Source: Lysinibacillus xylanilyticus
Lineage (GTDB): Bacteria > Bacillota > Bacilli > Bacillales_A > Planococcaceae
DNA: 64,000 bases
Direction: 5' to 3'
Assembly (NCBI RefSeq): GCF_001708185.1
Contig: NZ_MDDN01000006.1
Span: 62,001-126,000, forward strand
Every line of letters starts with the position of its first letter. Positions within the stretch are counted from its first letter, which is position 1. Below are positions 52,623 through 61,854 of this stretch, piece after piece. Made by a program: the position numbers and the translations under genes. The notes under the pieces were generated by a model. That model did not search any database. It was not told the DNA's origin and saw only the letters and a program-made list of their open reading frames with translations.

Positions 52623-53681
52623 TTATTTTTCAAATTCCTCGATGACGATGTCGGGACAGTTTATTTCGGACAGCAATTCATCTATATTTGTTATTTCAAA
52701 AGGGGAAACTACACCTTTTACATTTTTTTGTTGAGCAATTTTTGCTAAGGAAGCAGTTGCCATGGCTGTTGTATGATAATCAGAAAAAGTTGATAAGGCT
52801 AACGTTTTTACCTTCTCTTTGTGATCGATTATTCCTTTTACCTCAACCGTAAGAAAAGCATGTTCATTTTTATGAGGCTTATGTTTTACTACCTTTGATA
52901 GAACATTCTTGTACTTATGAACGTTTTCTATGAATCCAACTTGTCTTAAAAAAGATACTAGTTTATTGAAAGGATTATCATTCCAAGAAGTCCAATAATT
53001 TATAGAGCCAATGCCCAACATGTCTTTTAAGATAGCTTTTTCTGAATGGTCTATACATCTCATCTCTTTTTCTTTAAGGTGATGAAGGAAATACATTTTT
53101 CTTTTATTAGTAAATCCAGAGATTACTTTGTTTTCAAACTTTACTGGTTGGGCAATTATATGTAACATATCTAAAATTCCAGAAATCCCAGCTTTAGCAT
53201 TTGTATTTTGCAATAATCCGACATTAACCTCTGTCACTTCTGAAAAATTGGAAATAGCCTTTTTGACCATTAATCCTGATAATCCAGGGAAAAACCCAGA
53301 CATTACAACTAAACCTACATCATGGTTTTCTGCATCTTCATTAAGCTCGTTAACTTTCTCTACAAAGTCATAAAATGGTGTGACATCTATACATAATATC
53401 TTATTTTCTATACATGCTTTTTGGATATATGGATTTTTCTGCTTTAATACAACAACTACCGTATCAATATTTTTTATTACCTGTTTTACATTGTCTTCAT
53501 CATTTGCATTTAAAAATTGGAATTGAGCATCCGTGTTAAAAGAGTTGGCTAATTTTTCTCCTCTTTCAGTTTTATAGTCTGTCACTATTAACCTTATTTG
53601 ATGATTATATATTCTTAGTAATTCATGGCAAACTAATTGACCAAGAACGCCAGATGCTCCTACAACCATAATCTTTTTCAT
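52623..53681 (-). CDS. saccharopine dehydrogenase-family NAD(P)-binding protein (352 aa)
   Basis: Start 53681 after GGGTGATT. Rossmann motif MVVGASGVLGQLVCHELL, then NANDEDNVKQVIKNIDTVVV and a SGFFPGLSGLMVKKAI segment in the substrate half, the arrangement of saccharopine-dehydrogenase-like proteins. Many members of this family have no proven reaction. The gene stands alone; base composition (more AT-rich than neighbours) may hint at transfer. Confidence 0.8.
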   Translation of the reverse strand: MKKIMVVGASGVLGQLVCHELLRIYNHQIRLIVTDYKTERGEKLANSFNTDAQFQFLNANDEDNVKQVIKNIDTVVVVLKQKNPYIQKACIENKILCIDVTPFYDFVEKVNELNEDAENHDVGLVVMSGFFPGLSGLMVKKAISNFSEVTEVNVGLLQNTNAKAGISGILDMLHIIAQPVKFENKVISGFTNKRKMYFLHHLKEKEMRCIDHSEKAILKDMLGIGSINYWTSWNDNPFNKLVSFLRQVGFIENVHKYKNVLSKVVKHKPHKNEHAFLTVEVKGIIDHKEKVKTLALSTFSDYHTTAMATASLAKIAQQKNVKGVVSPFEITNIDELLSEINCPDIVIEEFEK

Positions 53682-53914
53682 AATTCTACAATCACCCGTT
53701 TTATTTAATAAATAGTGTAATTTGTTTTCTTTTTATTATATACGAAATAGCAAATTTGGTATAAACAATCCAATATGGTTTTGGATTGAAAGGCTATTGA
53801 ATAGGATGGTAGCTTAAAAAACAACGCAAACTGAAATTTCAGAAAATATATTGGATTGCGGAAAAAACTATGCTAAGCTATGCACCATGTGGAATGAAGC
53901 TTAAACTTCAAAAA

Positions 53915-54785
53915 ATGGGAGACAATCAAACAATTCAACAAGCCATTCAACATAAATATCAGGAGCTTTCAAAAAGTCAGCAAAAGGTAGCGAGCTTTAT
54001 TCTCAAAAATTTACAGACTGTTGGTGTTCATTCAGCTGCATATGTTGGGGAAAAATCTGACGTAAGTGAAACGACGGTCATCCGCTTTTGCTATGCAATA
54101 GGATTATCGGGTTATGCTGAGTTGCAGCGATAGATAACGATGCATCTTTTCAATGAAGGCAATACGAGTAAGCTTGCAAAATTATTTGCAGTCAAAGCAA
54201 GCACTTTTCGAAACGCCGCGATTTTATGGAAAAACGATGGAGAAGGACGCCACGCGCATTTTAAATGTGGCTAAGAATATTAGCGAGGAAGATTTTAATC
54301 GTGCTTCGATGCTACTACATACAAAGAAAAAGATCTATATTGTTGGGAATGGTTCATCCCATTTAGCTGCACAATGGCTGTATTTTACGTTAAATATGTT
54401 ACGTCCTAACGTTGTGCTTTTAGATTTTGAAACTAGTGAAATCATTAGAGCTTTACAAGAAATTGATCAGGATAGTGTGGTAATTATTTTATCGTTCCAT
54501 CGTTATTCTAAAGAATCGATTCAATTTGCCGCTGAAATTCAAGAAAAAAATTGCGAGATTATTGGTATTACAGATTGTGAAATTGCACCAATTACGCAGT
54601 ATGCGACGATTACCTTTGTGAATGAACAACAAGAAATGTCTACGATTGACGCAATGCCAGCACTCATCTCATTTTTAAATACACTAATTGCAGGTATGAC
54701 AGCGCAAAATCACGACTATTATGAAAATCAGCGCGTAAAATATGATAATTTCCAAAACAGCTTTTTAGCAAATCGATGGAGTTGA
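53915..54785 (+). pseudogene. MurR/RpiR-family regulator, broken by a stop and a frameshift
   Basis: The HTH_6 half (IQHKYQELSKSQQKVASFIL, VSETTVIRFCYAIGLSGYAE) ends at TAG 54131-54133. The same frame continues MHLFNEGNTSKLAK, and then an indel near 54160-54175 moves the rest to another frame: NYLQSKQALFETPRFYGKT and the SIS sugar-phosphate domain (KKIYIVGNGSSHLAAQWLYF, DSVVIILSFHRYSKESIQFA). Two independent lesions argue for decay rather than a sequencing error. The natural start is probably ATG 53915, although the frame is open from 53870. It lies directly before amhX, which it may once have regulated. Confidence 0.85.
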
Positions 54786-54790
54786 AAAAA

Positions 54791-55906
54791 ATGAATCAAG
54801 TTTTACAAAATTTACAGCCAAGATTGGCTAATATATTTACACATTTACATGCGCATCCAGAAATCAGCTGGCAAGAGCATGAAACCACACAATATATTGC
54901 TGATATATTGCGAGAGGCACAAATGGAGCCTCATTTATTCGATGATATGACAGGACTTTATGTTGATATTGGTAAAGGGACACCAAAAGTTGGCTTTCGT
55001 ACTGATATAGATGCACTTTGGCAAGAGGTAGATGGTGTCTTTAAGGCAAATCATTCTTGTGGACATGACGGTCATATGACGATGGCTATTGGGACCGCAC
55101 TACTTTTAAAGGACATGGAGCACTTACTTTCTGGAGCGGTACGTATACTTTTTCAGCCCGCTGAAGAAAAGGGGCAAGGGGCGAGTGCATTTGTCGAGAA
55201 GGGGTTAATTGATAGTTTAGAATACTTATTTGGTGTCCATGTGCGTCCGTTAAAAGAATTGCAGGATGGAACGTACGCCCCGGCATTGTATCATGGTGCA
55301 GCAAAGCTTTTTACTGGGACTATTATTGGAGAAGAGGCACATGGCGCACGACCTGAACTTGGCATTAATGCGATTGAGGTAGGGACAGCGATTGTCGAAG
55401 GTCTACAAAAAATTTGGACTGACCCGAATGTCTCCGCGTCAGTCAAAATGACGCAATTTAATACAGGAGGTAACTCCGCGAATATTATTCCGGGGAAAGC
55501 AACATTTAGTATTGATGCACGGGCGCAAACAAATGAAATAATGCAAACGATCACAGAAGGTGTGGAACGTGTAAGAGCATCGATAGAAGTAATGTATGGT
55601 GCCAAAATTTCCTTAAATGTAGATGCACATATTGTTGCAGCATTAGTAAATGAAGAGGCATTACAGCATATGAATTCGGCTATTATTGACGTTGTTGGTG
55701 AAAAAGCATGTGCTTTACCAGTTGTCACTCCAGGAGGAGAGGATTTTCATTTTTATACGTATGGGCGTCCTAATCTTAAAGCAACAATGCTTGGCTTAGG
55801 TTGTGGTGTAACACCGGGATTACATCATCCGAAAATGACGTTTAATCGTGAGCGACTTATTACAGGTGTGAACATTATCACGAGAGCCATTTTACGAGCT
55901 TTATAA
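54791..55906 (+). CDS. amhX: M20 amidohydrolase, AmhX-like (371 aa)
   Basis: ATG 54791 with GGAG 10 bases upstream; ATG 54776 overlapping the regulator's end is possible. Metal-binding signatures: VGFRTDIDALWQEVDG, HSCGHDGHMTMAIGTALLL, FQPAEEKGQGASAFVE and VVTPGGEDFHFYTY. The length and EVDGVFKANHSCGHDGH pattern match B. subtilis AmhX, an N-acyl amino-acid amidohydrolase-like enzyme. It appears intact even though the adjacent RpiR regulator is broken, so its control may be lost. Confidence 0.88.
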   Translation: MNQVLQNLQPRLANIFTHLHAHPEISWQEHETTQYIADILREAQMEPHLFDDMTGLYVDIGKGTPKVGFRTDIDALWQEVDGVFKANHSCGHDGHMTMAIGTALLLKDMEHLLSGAVRILFQPAEEKGQGASAFVEKGLIDSLEYLFGVHVRPLKELQDGTYAPALYHGAAKLFTGTIIGEEAHGARPELGINAIEVGTAIVEGLQKIWTDPNVSASVKMTQFNTGGNSANIIPGKATFSIDARAQTNEIMQTITEGVERVRASIEVMYGAKISLNVDAHIVAALVNEEALQHMNSAIIDVVGEKACALPVVTPGGEDFHFYTYGRPNLKATMLGLGCGVTPGLHHPKMTFNRERLITGVNIITRAILRAL

Positions 55907-56281
55907 AGTGAAGGGGTTTAGGGTAGAGAAACAGACATCTCCTGGGACATAACGAGCTGATAGTAATGGGAAAGAGAAATCGAACATCATCGATTTCTCT
56001 TCTTTAATTTTTAGTTATAAAAACAAGGTGGAAATCATACAGTAAATGTGTGTTTGTTCATTTGTTTCGTGAAGTATAATTCTGTTTTATGTAAAATAAA
56101 TTCTCGTAAAATCTATTTTATTGCTAGACACTAAATTTTGTAAATGCTATATTGATATTGTCATAGTATTTTTATAATTTGGAAAAATGACGATTATAAA
56201 CGATTCATCATCAAAAATAAAGTAGAAATTTTTTCTGATTATAAAGAGTGATGGAGTAAAGAGCAATATGAAGGATGATAG
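55907..56281. other. 375-bp gap
   Basis: Contains the amhX terminator, a short stretch related to the MITE-like element ends (CTGGGACATAAC, 55942-55953) and the AT-rich promoter of the TetR gene. No gene seen. Confidence 0.45.
55973..56005 (+). terminator. terminator of amhX
   Basis: AGAGAAATCGA (55973-55983) pairs perfectly with TCGATTTCTCT (55990-56000), followed by TCTTTAATTTTT. Confidence 0.8.
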
Positions 56282-56905
56282 ATGCCTATGGTAAAGAAAA
56301 CGTTAAAACAACGCATTGTTGACGCTTCTGTAGTGCTGTTTCAGCAGGATGGCTATCACAATGTAACTGTTGATCGCATTGTTGAATATATTGGTGCATC
56401 AAAAGGTGGATTTTATCATAATTTTAAATCGAAAGATGAACTGTTATATGAAATTCATGATGTATTTATTTCTTATGTTATTAAACAGTCACAGGAGGCA
56501 TATGACAAATACGATACACCGATTACTCGTTTATGTGCAATGCTACAAACGCTGACACAAGTATTTGATATGTATCAAGCGCATATAACTGTTTTTTACG
56601 AGGAAAGTCGTTCATTGCCAGAAGAATATAGTGAAATTATTCATAAAAAGCGAGATCAATATCGGGATATTTTACAAAAAGTCATAGAGGAAGGCCAGCA
56701 AACAAAGGATTTTCGTACAGAACTACCTTGTACTATTGTAACGATGGCTATTGTTGGGATGATTAACTGGACATACAAATGGTTTAAACAAACAGGTCCA
56801 TTGACAATGGAGGAAATTACAGCTGTATTTACGGATATGGTATTGCGTGCGATTGTCACTGAACAAGCAATGAAAGAAGCAGTTCAATTTATGGTTAAGG
56901 GGTAG
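56282..56905 (+). CDS. TetR/AcrR-family regulator of the leucine-catabolic operon (207 aa)
   Basis: ATG 56282 after AAGGATG. TetR_N domain: LKQRIVDASVVLFQQDGYHN, VTVDRIVEYIGASKGGFYHN, FKSKDELLYEIHD. The C-terminal ligand domain is helical, with a size normal for regulators of acyl-CoA metabolism. A perfect palindrome at 57134-57147 between it and the yng-type operon is its likely operator, so it probably represses that operon until an acyl-CoA or leucine breakdown product binds. Repeats separate the two. Confidence 0.88.
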   Translation: MPMVKKTLKQRIVDASVVLFQQDGYHNVTVDRIVEYIGASKGGFYHNFKSKDELLYEIHDVFISYVIKQSQEAYDKYDTPITRLCAMLQTLTQVFDMYQAHITVFYEESRSLPEEYSEIIHKKRDQYRDILQKVIEEGQQTKDFRTELPCTIVTMAIVGMINWTYKWFKQTGPLTMEEITAVFTDMVLRAIVTEQAMKEAVQFMVKG

Positions 56906-56957
56906 CCAGCACAATGACTGGTTTTATCTCCATTCAGCAAAATGTTTTTGTAACGAA

Positions 56958-57118
56958 AGCGAAGCGACAGCAACAAAATGTTTTATCTGTGCGAAAGCGT
57001 AGTGCTAACGAAGCGACAGCAACAAAATGTTTTCTGTGCGAAAGCGAAGCGACAGCAACAAAATGTTTTCTGTGCGAAAGCGAAGCGACAGCAACAATTA
57101 CGCCAAGGCGAAATTAAT
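56958..57118 (+). repeat. GCGAAAGCGAAGCG repeat units, copy 4
   Basis: Four units: GAAAGCGAAGCGACAGCAAC (from about 56958), GTGCGAAAGCGTAGTGCTAA then CGAAGCGACAGCAAC (from about 56988), and two units starting near 57037 and 57074, each with AAAATGTTTTCT. The second carries the AGTGCTAACG insert seen in the 47-bp array. It ends with TTACGCCAAGGCGAAATTAA, resembling the right end of the composite repeat. Confidence 0.82.
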
Positions 57119-57133
57119 TAATCGTTCAAACAA

Positions 57134-57147
57134 ACCGACTAGTCGGT
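57134..57147. promoter_or_regulatory. palindromic TetR-type operator
   Basis: ACCGACTAGTCGGT is a perfect 14-bp palindrome of the kind bound by TetR-family dimers, located between the TetR gene and the catabolic operon, 229 bp before the latter's first start codon. Confidence 0.75.
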
Positions 57148-57155
57148 ATTAACCT

Positions 57156-57312
57156 ATTTCAACGGGTGTCCAAACACCCGTTGAAATAAAGGAACTCAGT
57201 CTAAGAACGCCGCGTCCTGTGGTATTACCGAAATGACCGACATCGTGTCGGCCCTCGTGCAGGCCTAGGCACAAAGCCGATTCCGGACGCAATTACGCCG
57301 AGGCATAATTGA
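57156..57312 (+). repeat. composite intergenic repeat, copy 5 (short form)
   Basis: Begins with TTTCAACGGGTGTCCAAACA then CCCGTTGAAAT (perfect hairpin), GGAACTCAGTCTAAGAACGC, a CGCGTCCTGTGG block, and GACATCGTGTCGG. It ends with GCCGATTCCGGACGCAATTA then CGCCGAGGCATAATTGA. Same end blocks as 43512-44081 but without the internal array. It lies in the leader of the yngJ-type gene, so it is probably transcribed. Confidence 0.85.
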
Positions 57313-57375
57313 TTTATTGCAACTGTTATCTGAACGAAATCTGCTATGGCAAATTTGAACTTAGGGGGACTAGGG

Positions 57376-58518
57376 ATGAACTTTGAGCTAACGAAAGAGC
57401 AAGAGATGATTCGAGACATGGTGCGTGATTTTGCAGAAAAAGAAATTGAACCGTATGCTCGTGAGGTTGACGAGACATCGACAATGAGAATAGAGAGCTT
57501 TGAAAAAATGGCGGAACTAGGGTTATTAGGTATTCCATTCCCTGAAGAATACGGCGGTTCTGGTGGGGATACAGTTTCCTACGCAATAGCTGTTGAAGAG
57601 ATTGGTCGTGCATGTGGGGGCACAGGTTTGAGCTATGCAGCAGCAGTTAGCCTAGGTGCTTCACCTATCTATAACTTTGGGACAGAGGAGCAAAAGCAGG
57701 AATGGCTTGTTCCGTTAGCGAAGGGTGAAACGTTAGGTTCATTTGGCTTAACAGAGCCCAATGCAGGTTCAGATGCCGGTGGGACACTTACAACAGCCGT
57801 AATTGATGGTGATGATTACATCATTAATGGTGAAAAATGCTGGATCACAAATGCTGGCCATGCACGTCAAATTATTGTGACAGCAGTGACAGGTAAACGT
57901 GAAGATGGTAAAAAAATTATCTCATCTATCATAGTACCAACCAATACTCCTGGCGTAACGATCAACTGCAATTACGACAAAATGGGCGTACGCGGCTCCA
58001 ATACGTGTGAAATTGTTTTGCAAAATGTGCGTGTACCAAGAGCTAATCTTTTAGGGGATGAGAAACGCGGATTTAGTCAATTTTTAAACACTTTAGATGG
58101 AGGACGTATTTCCATTGCTGCATTATCCGTAGGTATTGCTCAAGCTGCTTATGAGAAATCATTAAAATACGCAAAAGAACGTGAACAATTTGGTGCACCA
58201 ATATCCAAGCTACAGGCTATACAATTTAAATTAGCCGATATGGCGACGGAAATAGAGCTTGCGCGTACGTTAGTACATAAGGCGGCATGGCTTAAGGACC
58301 AAAAGAAACCATTTGGGAAGGAAGCAGCAATGGCAAAATTATTTGCTTCTGAAATGGGCTTCCGTACTTGTAATCAAGCAATTCAAATTCACGGTGGTTC
58401 AGGTTATATGAAAGAATACGATGTGGAGCGTCATCTGCGCGACATTAAGTTAATGGAAATCGGTGAGGGAACATCTGAAATTCAACGTCTCGTTATTTCT
58501 CGTCTAATTGGCTGTTAA
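57376..58518 (+). CDS. yngJ: acyl-CoA dehydrogenase, isovaleryl-CoA type (380 aa)
   Basis: ATG 57376 (MNFELTKEQEMIRDMV) after AGGGGG; an upstream ATG at 57346 lacks a binding site. FAD/acyl-CoA signatures: GSFGLTEPNAGSDAGG, CWITNAGHARQIIVTA, YAKEREQFGAPISKLQAIQF, IQIHGGSGYMKEYDVERHLR and GEGTSEIQRLVISR; the last includes the catalytic-loop glutamate region. First gene of the yngJ-I-H-HB-G-F-E order known from B. subtilis. It would oxidise isovaleryl-CoA (from leucine) to 3-methylcrotonyl-CoA. Symbol by synteny and motif. Confidence 0.92.
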   Translation: MNFELTKEQEMIRDMVRDFAEKEIEPYAREVDETSTMRIESFEKMAELGLLGIPFPEEYGGSGGDTVSYAIAVEEIGRACGGTGLSYAAAVSLGASPIYNFGTEEQKQEWLVPLAKGETLGSFGLTEPNAGSDAGGTLTTAVIDGDDYIINGEKCWITNAGHARQIIVTAVTGKREDGKKIISSIIVPTNTPGVTINCNYDKMGVRGSNTCEIVLQNVRVPRANLLGDEKRGFSQFLNTLDGGRISIAALSVGIAQAAYEKSLKYAKEREQFGAPISKLQAIQFKLADMATEIELARTLVHKAAWLKDQKKPFGKEAAMAKLFASEMGFRTCNQAIQIHGGSGYMKEYDVERHLRDIKLMEIGEGTSEIQRLVISRLIGC

Positions 58519-58539
58519 TCATAATTAAGGGGGATTTTC

Positions 58540-60174
58540 ATGGCAGAGCTTGTGTATCAAACTATTGGTCAATTGCTAGATGAACAATCGAAAAAGTATC
58601 CACAGCGCGAAGCATTAGTGTATGCAGATAGAGATTTACGTATGACATATGAGGAGCTAAATCGTCAAAGTCGCCTAGTAGCGAGGGGATTAATGGCTCT
58701 TGGAATAGAGAAGGGTGAACATATTGCAGTGTGGACGACGAATGTTCCTGAATGGGTACAACTGCAATTTGGGACAGGAAAAATGGGTGCCCCAATCGTT
58801 ACCGTAAATACTAATTACCGTGCAAGTGAGTTGGAATATTTACTAAAGCAATCCGATACGACAACGATATTTTTAATTGAAAATTATCGCGACCATTCAT
58901 TTATGAATACACTGCAAGAGTTATGTCCAGAGCTTGAACATTGTGAACCAGGTAATTTGCAATCAAAGCGACTACCTTTATTGAAAAATGTTATTTTAAT
59001 TGGCGAGACGAAATATCCCGGAGTGCTTAATTGGTCGGATGTTTTATCTGCTGCTGAGCAAGTAACAGAGGAGCAATTAGATCAGAGACAACAAGCACTT
59101 CATTATGATGATGTTATTAATATTCAATATACTTCGGGAACGACAGGTTTTCCGAAAGGGGTTATGTTAACGCATTACAACTTAGTCAATAATGCGATAA
59201 ATATTGCGGAATGTATGCGATTAACTTCTGAAGATCGTTTATGCATACCTGTACCATTTTTCCACTGTTTTGGCTGTGTGATTGGAACATTAGCGATTAC
59301 AACTTGTGGCGGAACGATGGTGCCTGTGCAGGAATTTTCACCTGCTGATGTGTTACGGACGGTTGAAAAAGAAAAATGTACCGCATTACATGGCGTGCCA
59401 ACGATGTTTATCAGTGAACTTAATTTACCGAATTTTTCGTCTTTTAACCTATCGACATTACGTACAGGTGTAATGGCTGGCTCAAACTGCCCTATAGAGG
59501 TGATGAAGGCTGTTATCGACAAAATGGGTATGAAAGATATTACGATCTGTTATGGGCAAACGGAAGCTTCACCTGTAATTACGCAAACGAGATCAGATGA
59601 CCCGCTATCTTTAAAAGTGGAAACAGTCGGTCGTGCATTGCCGAATCTAGAAGTGAAAATTGTCATTCCTGGTACAAACGAAGAAGCTGCGCCGAATGAA
59701 CAAGGGGAGCTATGTACGAGAGGTTACCACGTCATGAAAGGTTACTATAATAACCCAGAAGAAACGCTTCTTGCAATTAATGAAGACAACTGGCTGCATA
59801 CTGGGGATTTAGCAACAATGGATGAGGCTGGCTATATTCGTGTAACAGGGCGTTTAAAAGATATGATCATCCGTGGCGGTGAAAATTTATATCCTCGTGA
59901 AATTGAAGAATTCCTTTACACACATCCGAAAATTTCTGATGTGCAAGTTGCTGGTGTCCCTGATCCTATCTATGGGGAGGAAGCGGCAGCTTGGATTATT
60001 TTGCGGGAAGGCGAGGAAGCAACGGAGGAAGAGATTCGCGATTATTGTCGGGATAAAATTTCAAGACATAAAATCCCACGACATATTTTCTTTATCGATA
60101 ACTACCCGATGACTGCATCAGGGAAAGTTCAAAAATATAGATTGCGTGAGAATTTTGTTGCCGTAGTGAAGTAA
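58540..60174 (+). CDS. yngI: acyl-CoA synthetase (AMP-forming), YngI-like (544 aa)
   Basis: ATG 58540 after AAGGGGG. Adenylation motifs: A3-type IQYTSGTTGFPKGVMLTHYN, ICYGQTEASPV, LHTGDLATMDEAGYIRVTGR, GENLYPREIEEFL and C-terminal TASGKVQKYRLREN (catalytic lysine). It activates a short or branched carboxylic acid to its CoA thioester; in this operon candidates are isovalerate or acetoacetate. 21 bp after yngJ. Confidence 0.93.
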   Translation: MAELVYQTIGQLLDEQSKKYPQREALVYADRDLRMTYEELNRQSRLVARGLMALGIEKGEHIAVWTTNVPEWVQLQFGTGKMGAPIVTVNTNYRASELEYLLKQSDTTTIFLIENYRDHSFMNTLQELCPELEHCEPGNLQSKRLPLLKNVILIGETKYPGVLNWSDVLSAAEQVTEEQLDQRQQALHYDDVINIQYTSGTTGFPKGVMLTHYNLVNNAINIAECMRLTSEDRLCIPVPFFHCFGCVIGTLAITTCGGTMVPVQEFSPADVLRTVEKEKCTALHGVPTMFISELNLPNFSSFNLSTLRTGVMAGSNCPIEVMKAVIDKMGMKDITICYGQTEASPVITQTRSDDPLSLKVETVGRALPNLEVKIVIPGTNEEAAPNEQGELCTRGYHVMKGYYNNPEETLLAINEDNWLHTGDLATMDEAGYIRVTGRLKDMIIRGGENLYPREIEEFLYTHPKISDVQVAGVPDPIYGEEAAAWIILREGEEATEEEIRDYCRDKISRHKIPRHIFFIDNYPMTASGKVQKYRLRENFVAVVK

Positions 60175-60190
60175 GAAAGGGGCCAGTGTT

Positions 60191-61549
60191 ATGTTCAAGA
60201 AGGTTTTAATTGCAAATCGTGGAGAGATAGCAAGACGTATTATAAGAACATGCAAACGACTAAATGTTCAAACCGTTGCGGTGTATTCCGAGGCAGATGC
60301 TGCAAGCTTACATGTTAAAGATGCTGATGAGGCGTTTTGTATTGGGAAACCACCTGTTGCACAAAGCTATTTAAATATTGATCGTATTCTTGAAGTCGCT
60401 AAGGAAAGCGGTGCTGACGCTGTTCATCCCGGCTATGGCTTATTATCGGAGAACGCTGAGTTTGCTAAACGTTGTACTGAGGCGGGGTTAGTTTTTATTG
60501 GGCCAAGCGCCGCAGTTATTGCTTCAATGGGTAGTAAATTAGAAGCTCGTAAAACAATGAAGGCAGCGGGTGTCCCTATTGTTGAAGGTGTAGAGGCACC
60601 AGTGAAAGATGTAACAGAAGCTATTGAAATTGCTTCCCGTCTAGGTTATCCGATTATGTTGAAAGCCTCTGCTGGAGGTGGGGGTATCGGCATGCAGCTA
60701 GTTGAAAATGCTGAGGAATTAGCAAAAGCCTTTGAAGGGAATCAAAAGCGTGCACAGTCATTCTTTGGTGATGGCACGATGTATATGGAACGATTTATTG
60801 CTAACCCTCACCACGTCGAGGTACAAATTATTGCGGACCATGATGGTAATGTCGTACCGCTATTTGAACGTGAGTGCTCGATTCAGCGCAGAAACCAAAA
60901 AGTAGTTGAGGAAGCACCATCGCCATTCATTTCTGAAGAAACAAGATCGCGTATGCTAGATGCGTCAGTCAAGGCAGTTCAACATATTGGGTATGTAAAT
61001 GCCGGAACGATTGAGTATTTAGTAGATGAACATCAAAATTTTTATTTTTTAGAGATGAATACACGCTTACAGGTGGAGCATCCGGTGACTGAGGAAATTA
61101 CAAAGCTGGATCTGGTAGAAGAACAATTGAAGATAGCAGCAAAACAACCATTAGCATTTACACGTGATAGCATCCAAAAAAATGGGCATGCGATTGAAGT
61201 ACGCATATATGCTGAAAATCCTTCAACCTTTTTCCCTTCTCCGGGCACAATCACGACGCTTGAATTACCTACGGGTGACGGGATTCGCCATGAATGTGGT
61301 GTAGTGGCTGGTTCTACGGTAACGCCTTTTTATGATCCGATGATTAGCAAATTAGTCGTTTGGGGAGAAACACGTGCAATTGCGTGTGAAAGGCTTATTG
61401 AAGCACTTAAAGCATATAAAGTAGAAGGAATTCAAACTAATATTCCGATGCTTTTAAAAACAGTCACTCATGAACAATTTTTAAAGGGCTATACAACAAC
61501 TAAATTTGTGGATGAATATTATCTACCACAATTAGCAGAGACAAAATAA
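60191..61549 (+). CDS. yngH: biotin carboxylase subunit of a methylcrotonyl-CoA-type carboxylase (452 aa)
   Basis: ATG 60191 after AAAGGGG. N-terminal VLIANRGEIARRIIRTCKRL, ATP-grasp glycine loop MLKASAGGGGIGMQLVE, ERECSIQRRNQKVVEEAPSP, and the biotin/ATP site FLEMNTRLQVEHPVTEE. About 450 residues is the length of a stand-alone biotin carboxylase without carrier domain, which here is the separate next gene. It carboxylates biotin on that carrier. The operon context points to methylcrotonyl-CoA rather than acetyl-CoA carboxylation. Confidence 0.94.
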   Translation: MFKKVLIANRGEIARRIIRTCKRLNVQTVAVYSEADAASLHVKDADEAFCIGKPPVAQSYLNIDRILEVAKESGADAVHPGYGLLSENAEFAKRCTEAGLVFIGPSAAVIASMGSKLEARKTMKAAGVPIVEGVEAPVKDVTEAIEIASRLGYPIMLKASAGGGGIGMQLVENAEELAKAFEGNQKRAQSFFGDGTMYMERFIANPHHVEVQIIADHDGNVVPLFERECSIQRRNQKVVEEAPSPFISEETRSRMLDASVKAVQHIGYVNAGTIEYLVDEHQNFYFLEMNTRLQVEHPVTEEITKLDLVEEQLKIAAKQPLAFTRDSIQKNGHAIEVRIYAENPSTFFPSPGTITTLELPTGDGIRHECGVVAGSTVTPFYDPMISKLVVWGETRAIACERLIEALKAYKVEGIQTNIPMLLKTVTHEQFLKGYTTTKFVDEYYLPQLAETK

Positions 61550-61629
61550 AGACTGGGGCTGTCCATATAACTTTCGATTTGGAAGAGTATTTCAGACAGC
61601 CCTGCTACTAAATATTTGGAGGGGTCACA

Positions 61630-61842
61630 ATGGCAACAGTTAAAGCGAGTATGGCAGGAACAGTATGGAAAATCGTTGTAGCAGAAGGCGAGAAAGTGAC
61701 AGCAGGACAAGATGTGGCAATTTTAGAGTCGATGAAAATGGAGATTCCCATTGCAGCAGAGGAAGATGGTGTGGTAACAAAAATCATGGCGAGCGAAGGG
61801 GATTTCATTAACGTTGATGATGATATTTTAGAAATCGAATAA
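61630..61842 (+). CDS. yngHB: biotin carboxyl carrier protein (70 aa)
   Basis: ATG 61630 after GGAGGGG. A minimal biotinyl domain: TVKASMAGTVWKIVVAEGEK and the biotin-accepting lysine in LESMKMEIPI. It swings biotin between the carboxylase (upstream) and carboxyltransferase (downstream, 63616). A hairpin (GGGCTGTC/GACAGCCC, about 61557-61603) in the 80-bp spacer before it may set relative expression. Missed easily because of its length. Confidence 0.93.
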   Translation: MATVKASMAGTVWKIVVAEGEKVTAGQDVAILESMKMEIPIAAEEDGVVTKIMASEGDFINVDDDILEIE

Positions 61843-61854
61843 GGAGGCTTCTTG

